From Nocardia sp. NRRL S-836 (GTDB lineage: Bacteria > Actinomycetota > Actinomycetes > Mycobacteriales > Pseudonocardiaceae), in the NCBI RefSeq assembly GCF_001279525.1, contig NZ_LGDY01000102.1, forward strand, positions 62,001 to 126,000: DNA of 64,000 nucleotides. The letters are read 5' to 3'. The translations under genes and the position numbers were made by a program. Of the stretch, positions 46,889 to 55,890 are shown in pieces. The stretch's first letter is position 1, and the number at the start of each line of letters is the position of its first letter. Below the pieces are notes generated by a model. That model did not search any database, was not told the DNA's origin, and worked only from the letters and a program-made list of their open reading frames with translations.

Positions 46889-49670
46889 ACAGGGCGAGGG
46901 CCTGAGCCCAGTGCCGTGCGGCCTCGGTCCACCGCCCGCACCGACCGGCCAGGTCGGCGGAGCTGCGGTGGACCGAGGCCTCCTCGAACGCGTCCGGTGC
47001 CTGCGCGCGCACCGCGAGCGCGGCCGTGAGGTGGGCGCGGGCGGCGGCGAGGTCGCCCAGCGCCAGCTCGGTCTCACCGAGGTGGTGCAGTGCCGAGGCT
47101 TCGCGGTGCCGATCACCGAGCGCACGGCACACCGCGAGCGCGCCGGTCAGGTGCTCGCGTGCCACGGCCGGGTCGCCGAGCGCGAGCTGGGTGACCCCGA
47201 GGTGGGCCAGCGCGTCGGCCTCGAACCGGTGGTCGGCGATCTCGCGGCTGATCCGCAGCGCGTCACCGAAGTAGCGCAGCGCCGGTGCGCGGTCGGCGAG
47301 CTGGTGGAACGCGTTGCCCAGCGACATCAGCGTCGCCGCTTCCAGCCGTGAGTTCCCGACCGCGCGGAACGTCTCCAGCGCCGCGAACAGCGGTTCCACC
47401 GCCCGGTCCGGCCGGCCCATCCGCACGCGGGTGTAGCCGAGGTTGCGCCGGGCCAGCGCCACACCGACCTCGTCGCCCGCCGCCCGGTGCACGCGCATCG
47501 CCGCCTCGTACGACTCCAGCGCCAGGTCGAACTCGCGCAGCTCGGAGTGCGCGTTGCCGATGTTGTTGTGCAGCCGGGCTTCCCCGCGCAGGTCGCCGGC
47601 CTCGCGCGCGAGGACGAGCGCCTGCCGTTGCACCACCATGGCGTCCGCGATGCGCGAGGTCATCTGCAGCGCGATCCCGAGCCCGCGCAGCATCTCCGCC
47701 TCCGCCCGCCGGTCGCCGAGCGCGCGGGCGGCCTCGACGGCGTGCTCGCACTGCTCGACGCGGGCCGCCCAGTTGCCGCGCGCCTCGAAGTAGCTCGTCA
47801 GCAGGTACGCCAGCTGCCAGGTCTCCCGCCGCAGACCGGAGCGCGCGGCCAGCCGGATCACGTGCAGCATGTTGTCGCGTTCGGCGTCGAGGTGGGCGAG
47901 CACCTCGACGCGGTTCGGCGCGAACGGCAGGTCGTCGCAGTGCGGGCGGCGCACGAGGTCGTGGCGCGGGTTGAGCACGCCGTTGGCCGCGTGCGCGATC
48001 GTGAGGTACCGGTCGAGCAGCCGCCGCACCCCGTCGCCGAGGTCACCGCTCTGCCGCGCGAACAACCGGATCAGGTCGTGCAACGCGTACCGGCCGTTGC
48101 CCACCTCGCTGACGAGGTGCGACGCGACCAGCTCGTCGAGGCCGGGCCCCAGCGCGTCGGCGAGGTCGGCGGGAAAGCTCGCGCCGGGGTGCTCGCCGAG
48201 CACGCGGAACAGGTGCGCCGCCTGCGGGCTCAGCGTGCGGTGCGCGCTCGCGAACACCGTGCGGACCGTGCGGTCGTCGCCGTCGACCGCCAGCACGTCC
48301 AGCGGGTCGTTGCGGGTCAGCTCCCGCACGAGGTCGGCGATCCGCCGCCCCGGCCGCACCGCCAGCCGTGCCGCCGCGATCCGCAGCGCGAGCGGCAGCC
48401 GTCCACAGTGGACGGCCAGGGCCGCGGTCGCGTCGGACTCCGCACGCACTCGTGGCGCGCCCAGGATGTCGGCCAGCAGGTCGTGCGCCTCGGGTTCGCT
48501 CAGCAAACCGAGGCGCACGGTGTGCACGGCGTGGTGCGTGCCGAGCGCCGAGAGCGTGTCGCGGCTGGTGACCAGCAGCAGGTTGCCCTGGTCGCCGGGC
48601 ACGAGCGGCAGCACGTCCCGCGCGCGGCGGACGTCGTCGAGCACGATCAGCACCCGCTTGCCGTGCAACAACGTCCGGTACAGCGCGGCCGGGTCGGCGG
48701 GCGTGCGGTCCGCGGGGACGCCGAGGGTGTGCAGCATCTCGGTCAGCGCCTGCTCCGGCGTGAGGCGTTGCAGGTCCAGGAACACCTGCCCGTCGGGGAA
48801 GCGGTCGGCCACGCGGTGCGCCCACTCGACGGCGAACGTCGTCTTGCCGACCCCGGCGACACCGGAGACCACGACGATCGGCGGCAGGCCGGCCAGCGCG
48901 GCGAACTCGGCGGCACGGCCCGTGAAGTGCCCGGCGCGCGCGGGCAGCTGGGCGGGCTTCGCGGTGCGCGGAGCGGGTTTCGCGCTGTGCAGGGAGGGAT
49001 CGCGCCGCAGGATGGCGGTGTGCAGGGCGCTCAGCTCGGGCCCCGGGTCGGCACCGAGCTCGTCGGCGAGCCGGGATCTGAGGCGCTGGAACGCTTCGAG
49101 CGCGTCCGCGTGCCTCCCGTCGAGGTGCAGCGCCCGCATCAGCAGACCGACGAGCCGTTCCCTGGTCGGGTGGCTCACCACGAGCCGTTCGAGCTCGGCG
49201 ACCGCGTCCTCACGGCCGAGCCGCTCGGCCCAATGCCCCTCCAGCGCGGCGATCCGCTGCTCCCGCAGCCGGTCGACCTCCGCACGCCCCCACCCGAACA
49301 GCTCGACGCCCGCCAGCGGCTCGCCCCGCCACAGGCTGAGGTCCCTGGTCCGCTCGAACCGCTCCGCGTCGACCGAGGCGTCCAGCTGGTAGCCACCGGG
49401 CTTGGTCACGACCGCGCCGGGCATGCCGCAGTCAGCCAGCGCCTGCCGCACCCGCGCGACATAACTGTGCAACGACCGCACGGCCGTGCGCGGCGGGTCA
49501 TCCCCCCACAACACGTCCACGAGGCGGTCGACGGGAACCGGCGTACCCGCGCGCAGCGCCAGCACCGCCACGACGCTGCGCTGCCGGGCGCCGTTCAGCT
49601 CGGCCCGACCACGCGGGCCGCACACCTCCACGGGCCCGAGGATCCGGACCTCGCCACCTGGTCCCCCCAC
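46866..49670 (-). CDS. AfsR/SARP-family regulator with NB-ARC and TPR domains
   Basis: A 934-residue regulator if translated from GTG 49670. Order: OmpR-type winged helix (EVRILGPVEVCGPRGRAELN, about 6-95), bacterial transcriptional activator domain (about 95-245), NB-ARC ATPase with P-loop VSGVAGVGKTT (about 267), and a long run of tetratricopeptide repeats to the end. Such proteins activate secondary metabolism or secretion genes after ATP binding. No ribosome-binding site precedes the GTG; TAACGT lies seven bases upstream, so a leaderless transcript is possible. The frame is open upstream to 50633 but is Pro/Arg-rich non-coding DNA. Confidence 0.85.
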   Translation of the reverse strand: MGGPGGEVRILGPVEVCGPRGRAELNGARQRSVVAVLALRAGTPVPVDRLVDVLWGDDPPRTAVRSLHSYVARVRQALADCGMPGAVVTKPGGYQLDASVDAERFERTRDLSLWRGEPLAGVELFGWGRAEVDRLREQRIAALEGHWAERLGREDAVAELERLVVSHPTRERLVGLLMRALHLDGRHADALEAFQRLRSRLADELGADPGPELSALHTAILRRDPSLHSAKPAPRTAKPAQLPARAGHFTGRAAEFAALAGLPPIVVVSGVAGVGKTTFAVEWAHRVADRFPDGQVFLDLQRLTPEQALTEMLHTLGVPADRTPADPAALYRTLLHGKRVLIVLDDVRRARDVLPLVPGDQGNLLLVTSRDTLSALGTHHAVHTVRLGLLSEPEAHDLLADILGAPRVRAESDATAALAVHCGRLPLALRIAAARLAVRPGRRIADLVRELTRNDPLDVLAVDGDDRTVRTVFASAHRTLSPQAAHLFRVLGEHPGASFPADLADALGPGLDELVASHLVSEVGNGRYALHDLIRLFARQSGDLGDGVRRLLDRYLTIAHAANGVLNPRHDLVRRPHCDDLPFAPNRVEVLAHLDAERDNMLHVIRLAARSGLRRETWQLAYLLTSYFEARGNWAARVEQCEHAVEAARALGDRRAEAEMLRGLGIALQMTSRIADAMVVQRQALVLAREAGDLRGEARLHNNIGNAHSELREFDLALESYEAAMRVHRAAGDEVGVALARRNLGYTRVRMGRPDRAVEPLFAALETFRAVGNSRLEAATLMSLGNAFHQLADRAPALRYFGDALRISREIADHRFEADALAHLGVTQLALGDPAVAREHLTGALAVCRALGDRHREASALHHLGETELALGDLAAARAHLTAALAVRAQAPDAFEEASVHRSSADLAGRCGRWTEAARHWAQALALFTTCRRS

Positions 49671-50279
49671 GATTTGTACGTTAGCTGGCCAAATGGGCTG
49701 ATGGCGAGGTGTTCGGGGGGAACCGCCCATCGGCTGGAGTGATCGCACACGGCCTGGGGAGGGTCGGCGGTCCGGGCCGGGCACGGCTGGTGGTCGCGGT
49801 GAGGCACGGCTGGCGAGTGGGGCGGCATTCGCGGGTGACGGCACGGCGGGGAGGGGCGCGGCGGCGGCGAGGCGCGGTGGGGCGGCGGCGGGCGGCGGAG
49901 CCGGGGGCAGCAACGGAGCCGGCTTGGCGGCGGCTGGTGGCTGGGGCTGGGGTTGCAACGGCGGGCGGCGGGATGGCGGCCAGGTCGGCCTGGCGATAGC
50001 CCTGGGCGCGCCCCTGCCCGACAGGGGGCGCGGCACAGCCCGCCCCACAGCCGTCGCGGCACGGCATGCCCGGCGGTGGTTGTCGCACGCCCCTCGCCCG
50101 GCGACGGTCCCGCGCAGCCCGCCCGTCGGTGTCCGGCGCGCCGGACAGCGGTCGCGGCACAGCCTGCCCGGCAACGGTCGCGGCACAGCCCGCCCGGCAT
50201 CGATCGAATTCGAGTCGAAGACGCGTGCCGGAAAGCCTTTGCTGGCACCGTTTGCGGCCGACCTCGTAGATTGCCGGGC
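49671..50279. other. 609-bp intergenic region, G-rich and repetitive
   Basis: No gene is supported. The left part is G-rich low-complexity sequence with GGCGGC runs; the right part contains a 26-bp tandem repeat. It separates the AfsR-like gene from a divergent secreted-protein gene, so both promoters must lie here, but I see no strong -35/-10 pair. Confidence 0.55.
50030..50203. repeat. Degenerate tandem repeat with about 26-bp period
   Basis: GGTCGCGGCACAGCCYGCCC recurs with exact 26-bp spacing at 50150 and 50176, and more degenerate copies extend to about 50030. It has no open-frame conservation, so it appears to be non-coding. Confidence 0.55.
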
Positions 50280-51038
50280 ATGCCTTTGCGGAAAGCGTTG
50301 TCCGTGATCCTGGCTCTCCCCCTCCTCCTCACGGCCCTGCCGGCCGCGACCGCGCACCCGCGCTCGTGCGCTCGCCCGGGGTTGTTGTTCTGCGAGGACT
50401 TCCAGTCGGTGCCGCTGGGTGGTGCGACCAGTCTCGACTGGGGCGTGGACACCCGGCACGGCACGCTCACCGTGGAGAAAGCCGCGCGCGGTCAGCGGGT
50501 GCTGCACGTGCACACCGAGGGCAACGGGCGCGCCTTCCTGCGCGTGGACGACTTCTCGGCGCCGGGCAACAGCTTCTACGGGCGGATGCGGCTGAAGGTC
50601 GACGCCTTCCCGAAGCAGCCGGACTGGGCGCACTACACCCTGGTCGAGGCCACCGGGGATGGACCGGAGGTCGTGCGGCCGCTGGGTGGTCAGTACGTGC
50701 CGACCGCCGATCGGGCGCTGTGGGGTGTGGGCGCCGACGGCGGGCCGACCGGTGACTGGACGAACTGGCGGGAGTCGGCGCCCTCGCGTGCGGACGTGTG
50801 GCAGTGCGTCGAGTGGCGGATGGACGCCTCCGACAACCGCGTCGAGCTGTGGTTCGACGGTGTGCCGCAGCCGGACCTCACGGTCTCAACTCGGTCGCAC
50901 GGCGGCAATCCGGTGGACTTCGTGTTCCCCGCCTTCGACACGGTCAAGATCGGCTGGCAGCTGTACCAGCCCCACGACGGCGCCCACGACCTGTGGCTCG
51001 ACGACATCGCGCTCGGGTCGCGGCGGGTGGGGTGCTGA
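50280..51038 (+). CDS. Secreted concanavalin-like protein, possible polysaccharide lyase
   Basis: A 252-residue protein with signal peptide residues 1-26 (ALSVILALPLLLTALPAATA). The mature part reads LLFCEDFQSVPLGGATSL, FYGRMRLKVDAFP, YTLVEATGDG, VWQCVEWRMDASDNRVELWFDG and HDLWLDDIALGS: a jelly-roll fold like that of polysaccharide lyases and LamG-type domains. Conserved catalytic residues could not be assigned, so it may only bind sugar. ATG 50280 is at the first in-frame Met that starts a signal peptide. It is convergent with the FadR gene at 51048. Confidence 0.68.
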   Translation: MPLRKALSVILALPLLLTALPAATAHPRSCARPGLLFCEDFQSVPLGGATSLDWGVDTRHGTLTVEKAARGQRVLHVHTEGNGRAFLRVDDFSAPGNSFYGRMRLKVDAFPKQPDWAHYTLVEATGDGPEVVRPLGGQYVPTADRALWGVGADGGPTGDWTNWRESAPSRADVWQCVEWRMDASDNRVELWFDGVPQPDLTVSTRSHGGNPVDFVFPAFDTVKIGWQLYQPHDGAHDLWLDDIALGSRRVGC

Positions 51039-51047
51039 GGGACGGGC

Positions 51048-51734
51048 TCAGGCCTCGCGGCCCACGTGCTCGCGCAACCAGCGTTCGGTCGTGTTGATGT
51101 GCATCAGGGCGGCGGCCTGTGCGAGTGCGGGGTCGCGGTCGGCCAGTGCCTGGTGGATCGCCTCGTGCTCGGCGAGGGTACGGCTGGCGGCGTTGTCGTC
51201 GACCAGGCCGCGCCACACCCTGGCGCGGACCGTGCGGCTGGAGATGCCCTCCAGCAACGTGGTCAGCGTGGCGTTGCCGGTGGCGGCGACGACCGCGCGG
51301 TGGAAGGCGGCGTCGTGGAGGTTGAGCAGTTCGACGTCGTCGCGGGCGGCGCGCATCGCGTCCAGGTGCTGTTCGACCTCCCGCAGTTCGCGGTCGGAGA
51401 TGCGGGTCGCGGCGAGTGCGGTCGCGACCGGTTCGAAGAGCCTGCGCACCTCGGTCAGCTCCAGGAGGGTGTCGCCGCGCAGCAGTTCGACGGCCGAGGA
51501 GATGCCGCCGAGCAGCACCGACGGTTCCAGGCTCGTCACGTAGGTGCCGTCACCGCGCCGGATCTCCAGGACCCGCGCCACCACCAGGGCCTTGACCGCC
51601 TCGCGCATCAGGTTGCGGGACAGGCCCAGCTCGGCGGCCAGTTGCTGCTCCGGCGGCAGCTTCGACCCCGGCGGCAGCTCGCCCGACCCGATCAGGTCCC
51701 GGATGCGGTCGATGGCCTTGTCGGTCAGTGACAT
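51048..51734 (-). CDS. GntR-family regulator, FadR/FCD subfamily, for fucD locus
   Basis: A 228-residue FadR-type regulator starting MSLTDKAIDRIRDLIGSGEL. Winged helix residues about 5-75 (PPEQQLAAELGLSRNLMREAVKAL), then FCD with LLNLHDAAFHRAVVAATGN, the metal/ligand histidines. It is divergent from the L-fuconate dehydratase operon. A perfect inverted repeat lies upstream. TACCCT on the minus strand lies seven bases before the ATG, so the message may be leaderless. A longer frame to 51827 would run through that operator. Confidence 0.88.
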   Translation of the reverse strand: MSLTDKAIDRIRDLIGSGELPPGSKLPPEQQLAAELGLSRNLMREAVKALVVARVLEIRRGDGTYVTSLEPSVLLGGISSAVELLRGDTLLELTEVRRLFEPVATALAATRISDRELREVEQHLDAMRAARDDVELLNLHDAAFHRAVVAATGNATLTTLLEGISSRTVRARVWRGLVDDNAASRTLAEHEAIHQALADRDPALAQAAALMHINTTERWLREHVGREA

Positions 51735-51755
51735 CCGCGCAGGGTAGCAACACAT

Positions 51756-51778
51756 CCCATCTCTGCCGAAGAGATGGG
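51756..51778. promoter_or_regulatory. Perfect 9-bp inverted repeat, operator candidate
   Basis: CCCATCTCT (51756-51764) and AGAGATGGG (51770-51778) around GCCGA. It covers the -35 position of the FadR-type gene. A half-site-like CATCCCAT recurs at about 51884-51891 near the fucD transcription start. Confidence 0.7.
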
Positions 51779-51852
51779 TCGTCCGCATCCACGCGCCTCG
51801 AACAGCATCGCTGCCTGCAGCAGGCATTTGAGTGCAATTTGCCCGAAGACGA

Positions 51853-51882
51853 TGGACACGTCTAGTCGCCGTGGCCTATAAA
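51853..51882 (+). promoter_or_regulatory. Putative promoter of the fucD operon
   Basis: TGGACA (51853-51858), 18-bp spacer, TATAAA (51877-51882), an unusually AT-rich -10 for this DNA. Start codon 51955 lies about 70 bp further on. Confidence 0.65.
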
Positions 51883-51954
51883 TCCATCCCATGTCCGCTC
51901 ACGGATCGTTGCTCCGCGGACACGCCGCTGACACACGACGATGGGGTGGTTGCA

Positions 51955-53268
51955 ATGCACCGGACCGAGCTGATCACCGCGGTCGAGGCGATCGACGTCC
52001 GGTTCCCCACCTCGCGTGAGCTCGACGGGTCGGACGCGATGAACCCCGAGCCCGACTACTCGGCCGCCTACGTGACCATCCGCACGAGCGGGGGCGCGGA
52101 GGGGTACGGGCTCGCGTTCACCGTGGGACGGGGCAACGACGTCGAGGTCGCCGCCGTGCGCGCGCTGGCCCCGCTGGTGACCGGGCTGCCGGTGGACGAG
52201 GTCCTCGGCGACCTCGGTGCGTTCTCACGCCTGCTGACCGGTGACAGTCAGCTGCGGTGGCTCGGCCCGGAGAAGGGCGCCATCCACATGGCCGCTGCCG
52301 CGATCGTGAACGCGGTGTGGGACCTCTACGCACGGCGGGAGGGCAAACCCGTGTGGCAGCTGCTCTCCGAGCTGTCACCGGAGCAGCTGGTCGACCTCGT
52401 CGACTTCCGCTACCTGGAGGACGCGCTCACCCGCGACGAGGCGCTCGCCATCCTCCGGCGCGCCGAACCGGGTCGTGCCGCGCGCACCGCCCACCTGCGC
52501 AGCCACGGTTATCCCGCCTACACGACCACGCCCGGCTGGCTGGGCTACGACGACGAGAAGCTCGTGCGGTTGTCACGGCAGGCCGTCGCCGACGGGTTCA
52601 CCCTGATCAAGCTCAAGGTCGGCGCCAACGCCGAGGACGACCTGCGGCGGCTGCGGCTGGCCCGTGAGGCGGTCGGTCCCGACATCAAGATCGCCGTCGA
52701 CGCCAACCAGGCGTGGGGTGTGCGGCAGGCAATCGACTGGATGGCCGAGCTGACGCCCTACGACCCGTACTGGATCGAGGAGCCGACCTCACCCGACGAC
52801 GTCCTCGGCCACGCCACCATCCGCCGGGCCGTCGCGCCGGTGAAGGTCGCCACCGGCGAGCACACGCACAACCAGGTGATGTTCAAGCAGCTGCTGCAGC
52901 TCGACGCCATCGACGTCCTGCAGCTCGACGCGAGCCGCACCGCCGGCGTCACCGAGAACGTCGCGATCCTGTTGCTGGCGGCCAAGTTCGGCGTGCCGGT
53001 CTGCCCGCACGCCGGTGGTGTCGGGCTGTGCGAGATGGTCCAGCACCTGGCGATGTTCGACTACGTGGCGGTCAGCGGCACCACCGAGAACCGCGTCGTC
53101 GAGTACGTCGACCACCTGCACGAGCACTTCACCGACCCGGTGCGCGTCCGCGACGGCCACTACCTCGCACCGACGGCCCCCGGCATCAGCGCACAGCTGC
53201 ACCCGGCCTCCATCGCCGCCCACCGCTTCCCGGACGGGCCCGTCTGGAACGGGCAGGTCACCGCCTGA
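51955..53268 (+). CDS. fucD: L-fuconate dehydratase
   Basis: A 437-residue enolase-superfamily enzyme that dehydrates L-fuconate to 2-keto-3-deoxy-L-fuconate. All active-site residues of the Xanthomonas enzyme are present at an offset of one: Lys219 and Lys221 (LIKLKVG), Asp249 (AVDANQ), Glu275 (WIEEP), Glu302 (ATGEHTHN), Asp325 (QLDASR) and His352 (PHAGGVGL). [16 protein letters not shown] near the end is also typical. GGGGTGG precedes ATG 51955. It supplies the dehydratase step missing from the 36-40 kb operon. Confidence 0.93.
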   Translation: MHRTELITAVEAIDVRFPTSRELDGSDAMNPEPDYSAAYVTIRTSGGAEGYGLAFTVGRGNDVEVAAVRALAPLVTGLPVDEVLGDLGAFSRLLTGDSQLRWLGPEKGAIHMAAAAIVNAVWDLYARREGKPVWQLLSELSPEQLVDLVDFRYLEDALTRDEALAILRRAEPGRAARTAHLRSHGYPAYTTTPGWLGYDDEKLVRLSRQAVADGFTLIKLKVGANAEDDLRRLRLAREAVGPDIKIAVDANQAWGVRQAIDWMAELTPYDPYWIEEPTSPDDVLGHATIRRAVAPVKVATGEHTHNQVMFKQLLQLDAIDVLQLDASRTAGVTENVAILLLAAKFGVPVCPHAGGVGLCEMVQHLAMFDYVAVSGTTENRVVEYVDHLHEHFTDPVRVRDGHYLAPTAPGISAQLHPASIAAHRFPDGPVWNGQVTA

Positions 53269-53309
53269 GCGTCGACGCACCCATCCCGTCACCCGTTAGG
53301 AGACCCGCC

Positions 53310-54359
53310 GTGAACACCAGAACCCGCGCCTGTCTCGGTCTCGTCGCGCTCCTCACCGCCGCGCTCACCGCGTGCGGCTCGTCGAGCACCGGTGCGGGCG
53401 GGCAGGTGGTCGGTGTCGACTACCCGCGCTCCGACACCGACTTCTGGAACTCCTACATCAAGTACACCCCCGAGTTCGGCAAGGAGCTCGGCCTGGAGCT
53501 CAAGACCACGAACTCGCAGAACGACGTCGCCAAGCTCACCGCCAACGTCCAGACGTTCATCAGCCAGGGCGTGAAGGGCGTCGCGATGGCGCCGCAGGAC
53601 ACCGCGGCGATCGCACCGACGCTGGAACAGCTGGCCGCCAAGAAGATCCCGGTCGTCACCGTCGACACCCGGCCCGACAGCGGTGACGTGTTCATGGTCG
53701 TGCGCGCCGACAACCGGGCCTACGGCGAGAAGGCCTGCCGGTTCCTCGGCGCGAAGCTCGCAGGCAAGGGCAAGGTCGTGATGCTGCAGGGCGACCTCTC
53801 CTCGATCAACGGCAGGGACCGCACCGAGGCGTTCAACGACTGCATGAAGGCCAACTACCCCGGCATCACCGTGCTCGGCGAGGCCACGAACTGGGACGGC
53901 GCGGTCGCGGCGCAGAAGCTGCAGACCGACCTCACCGCCAACCCGGACGTCAAGGGCGTCTACATGCAGTCGAGCTTCGCGCTCTCCGGCACGCTGCAGG
54001 TGCTCAAGCAGAAGAACCTGCTGGTGCCGCCCACGGACCCCAAGCACGTGTTCATCGTGTCCAACGACGGCATCCCCGAGGAGCTCAAGAACATCGCCGA
54101 GGGCAACATCGACGCCACCGTGTCCCAGCCGGCCGACCTGTACGCCAAGTACGCGCTGCAGTACGTCAAGGCCGCGATCGAGGGCAAGACGTTCAACCCC
54201 GGCAAGACCGACCACGACAGCACGATCGTCCAGGTCCGCCCCGGCCTGCTGGAGGACCAGCTCTCCGCTCCGCTGGTCACCGCCGACGGCGGCACCTCCG
54301 ACGGCGTGACCAGCCTCAAGCACGACGACAAGTCGTTGTGGGGCACCAAGCTCGGCTGA
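53310..54359 (+). CDS. CUT2 ABC importer sugar-binding lipoprotein
   Basis: A 349-residue RbsB-type binding protein. Lipobox LTAC (Cys22). The mature part has GVDYPRSDTDFWNSYIKY, ISQGVKGVAMAPQDTAAIAP, VVTVDTRPDSGDVF and IVSNDGIPEELKNIAEG, a standard ligand-binding cleft. GTG 53310 follows TTAGGAGA. It lies 41 bp after fucD, before an ATPase and a permease, so an L-fucose importer is the best inference. Confidence 0.9.
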   Translation: MNTRTRACLGLVALLTAALTACGSSSTGAGGQVVGVDYPRSDTDFWNSYIKYTPEFGKELGLELKTTNSQNDVAKLTANVQTFISQGVKGVAMAPQDTAAIAPTLEQLAAKKIPVVTVDTRPDSGDVFMVVRADNRAYGEKACRFLGAKLAGKGKVVMLQGDLSSINGRDRTEAFNDCMKANYPGITVLGEATNWDGAVAAQKLQTDLTANPDVKGVYMQSSFALSGTLQVLKQKNLLVPPTDPKHVFIVSNDGIPEELKNIAEGNIDATVSQPADLYAKYALQYVKAAIEGKTFNPGKTDHDSTIVQVRPGLLEDQLSAPLVTADGGTSDGVTSLKHDDKSLWGTKLG

Positions 54360-54384
54360 GCCGGCGACAACGCGGGAGACAACC

Positions 54385-55890
54385 ATGGTCGCAGCTGCGC
54401 CCGTCGTCGAGGCGACGGGAGTGACGAAGCGGTACGGCTCCACCGTGGCCCTGCACGAGGCCGCCATCCTCATCGAGCAGGGGCAGACCCACGCCCTGGT
54501 GGGGCGCAACGGGGCCGGCAAGTCGACGCTGGTGTCCGTCCTCACCGGACTGCAGGCGCCGGACGAGGGCACCATCACCTTCGGCGGCGCACCGGCTCCG
54601 CGGCTCACCGACCGCGACGCGTGGCGGCAGCGGGTGGCCTGCGTCTACCAGAAGTCCACGATCATCCCCGGGCTGACGGTCGCGGAGAACCTGTTCCTCA
54701 ACCGCTACGACCGCGGCCGCAGCGGCCTGATCAGCTGGCGGACGCTGCGCGGCAAGGCACGCGAGCTGCTCGACGCCTGGTCGGTCGACGTGGACGTGCG
54801 GCTGCCCGCCGGTGACCTCGACGTGGAGCAGCGGCAGTTCGTGGAGATCGCGCGGGCGCTGTCGTTCGGGGCTCGGTTCATCATCCTCGACGAGCCGACC
54901 GCCCAGCTCGACGCCGCCGCGATCACCCGGTTGTTCGGCCGCATCACCGAGCTGCAGCAGCAAGGCGTCACGTTCCTGTTCATCAGCCACCACCTGCAGG
55001 AGATCTACGAGATCTGCGACACGGTCACCGTGTTCCGCGACGCCCGGCACGTGCTGACCGCGCGGGTCGACGCGCTGCCACGGGCCGAGCTGGTGGCCGC
55101 GATGACCGGGGAGGTGGCGGCGCAGACCGGTGCCACCCGCCGGGCTCCGGCCGCGGACGCCCCCACCGTGCTGGAGCTGGCGGACGTGTCGCTGGAGGGC
55201 GGGTACGACGACGTGTCGCTGCACGTCCGGGCGGGCGAGGTCGTCGGTCTCGCCGGTGCGGCGAGCAGCGGCCGCATCGAGGTCGCGGAGACGATCGCGG
55301 GTCTGCGGGCCGCCACCGCGGGCACGGTGACGATCGCCGGGACGCGGCCACGGCCGGGCAGCGTGCCCGCGGCGTTGAAGGCGGGCGTCGGGTTCGTGCC
55401 GCAGGACCGGCACCACCAGGGGTACGTGGCGCAGCTGTCCATCGCGGACAACGGCACCCTGACCATCCCGGAACGGCTGGGCCGCGCGGGGTTCATCGAC
55501 GGCCGCCGCCGCGACGGCTTCGCCCGCGACATGATCGGCAAGCTGGAGATCAAGACGCCGGGGCCGGAGCTGCCGGTGTCCGGGCTCTCCGGCGGCAACC
55601 AGCAGAAGGTCGTGATGGCCCGCGCGCTCGCGAACGACCCGCGGCTGCTGGTGCTGGTCAACCCGACCGCCGGCGTCGACGTGCGGTCCAAGGAGTTCCT
55701 CCTCGGCAAGGTCGAGGAGGTCGCCGAGTCCGGCGCGGGCGTGCTCATCGCCTCCGACGAGCTCGACGACCTGCGCCTGTGCGACCGGGTCCTGGTGGTG
55801 TTCGGGGGCCGCGTGGTCGCCGAGATCCCCCGCGGCTGGCACGACCACCAGCTCGTGGCCGCGATGGAAGGAGTCGACCTCGATGGCTGA
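54385..55890 (+). CDS. CUT2 ABC importer ATPase (duplicated)
   Basis: A 501-residue ATPase with two ABC domains. First: VGRNGAGKSTLV P-loop, FIILDEPTAQLD. Second: degenerate P-loop [27 protein letters not shown] signature and VLVNPTAGVDV, where the Walker B Glu of the usual DEPT is replaced by N-P-T. That is an uncommon change in the degenerate site. ATG 54385 is 25 bp after the binding-protein stop. It should be specific to this importer, unlike the MsiK-dependent systems nearby. Confidence 0.9.
   Translation: MVAAAPVVEATGVTKRYGSTVALHEAAILIEQGQTHALVGRNGAGKSTLVSVLTGLQAPDEGTITFGGAPAPRLTDRDAWRQRVACVYQKSTIIPGLTVAENLFLNRYDRGRSGLISWRTLRGKARELLDAWSVDVDVRLPAGDLDVEQRQFVEIARALSFGARFIILDEPTAQLDAAAITRLFGRITELQQQGVTFLFISHHLQEIYEICDTVTVFRDARHVLTARVDALPRAELVAAMTGEVAAQTGATRRAPAADAPTVLELADVSLEGGYDDVSLHVRAGEVVGLAGAASSGRIEVAETIAGLRAATAGTVTIAGTRPRPGSVPAALKAGVGFVPQDRHHQGYVAQLSIADNGTLTIPERLGRAGFIDGRRRDGFARDMIGKLEIKTPGPELPVSGLSGGNQQKVVMARALANDPRLLVLVNPTAGVDVRSKEFLLGKVEEVAESGAGVLIASDELDDLRLCDRVLVVFGGRVVAEIPRGWHDHQLVAAMEGVDLDG

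Noticed and set aside
49671..50633. Upstream extension of the AfsR-like gene
   Set aside because: Pro/Ala/Arg-rich translation of a G-rich repeat region that also overlaps the start of a secreted-protein gene on the other strand; the conserved winged helix begins near 49670.
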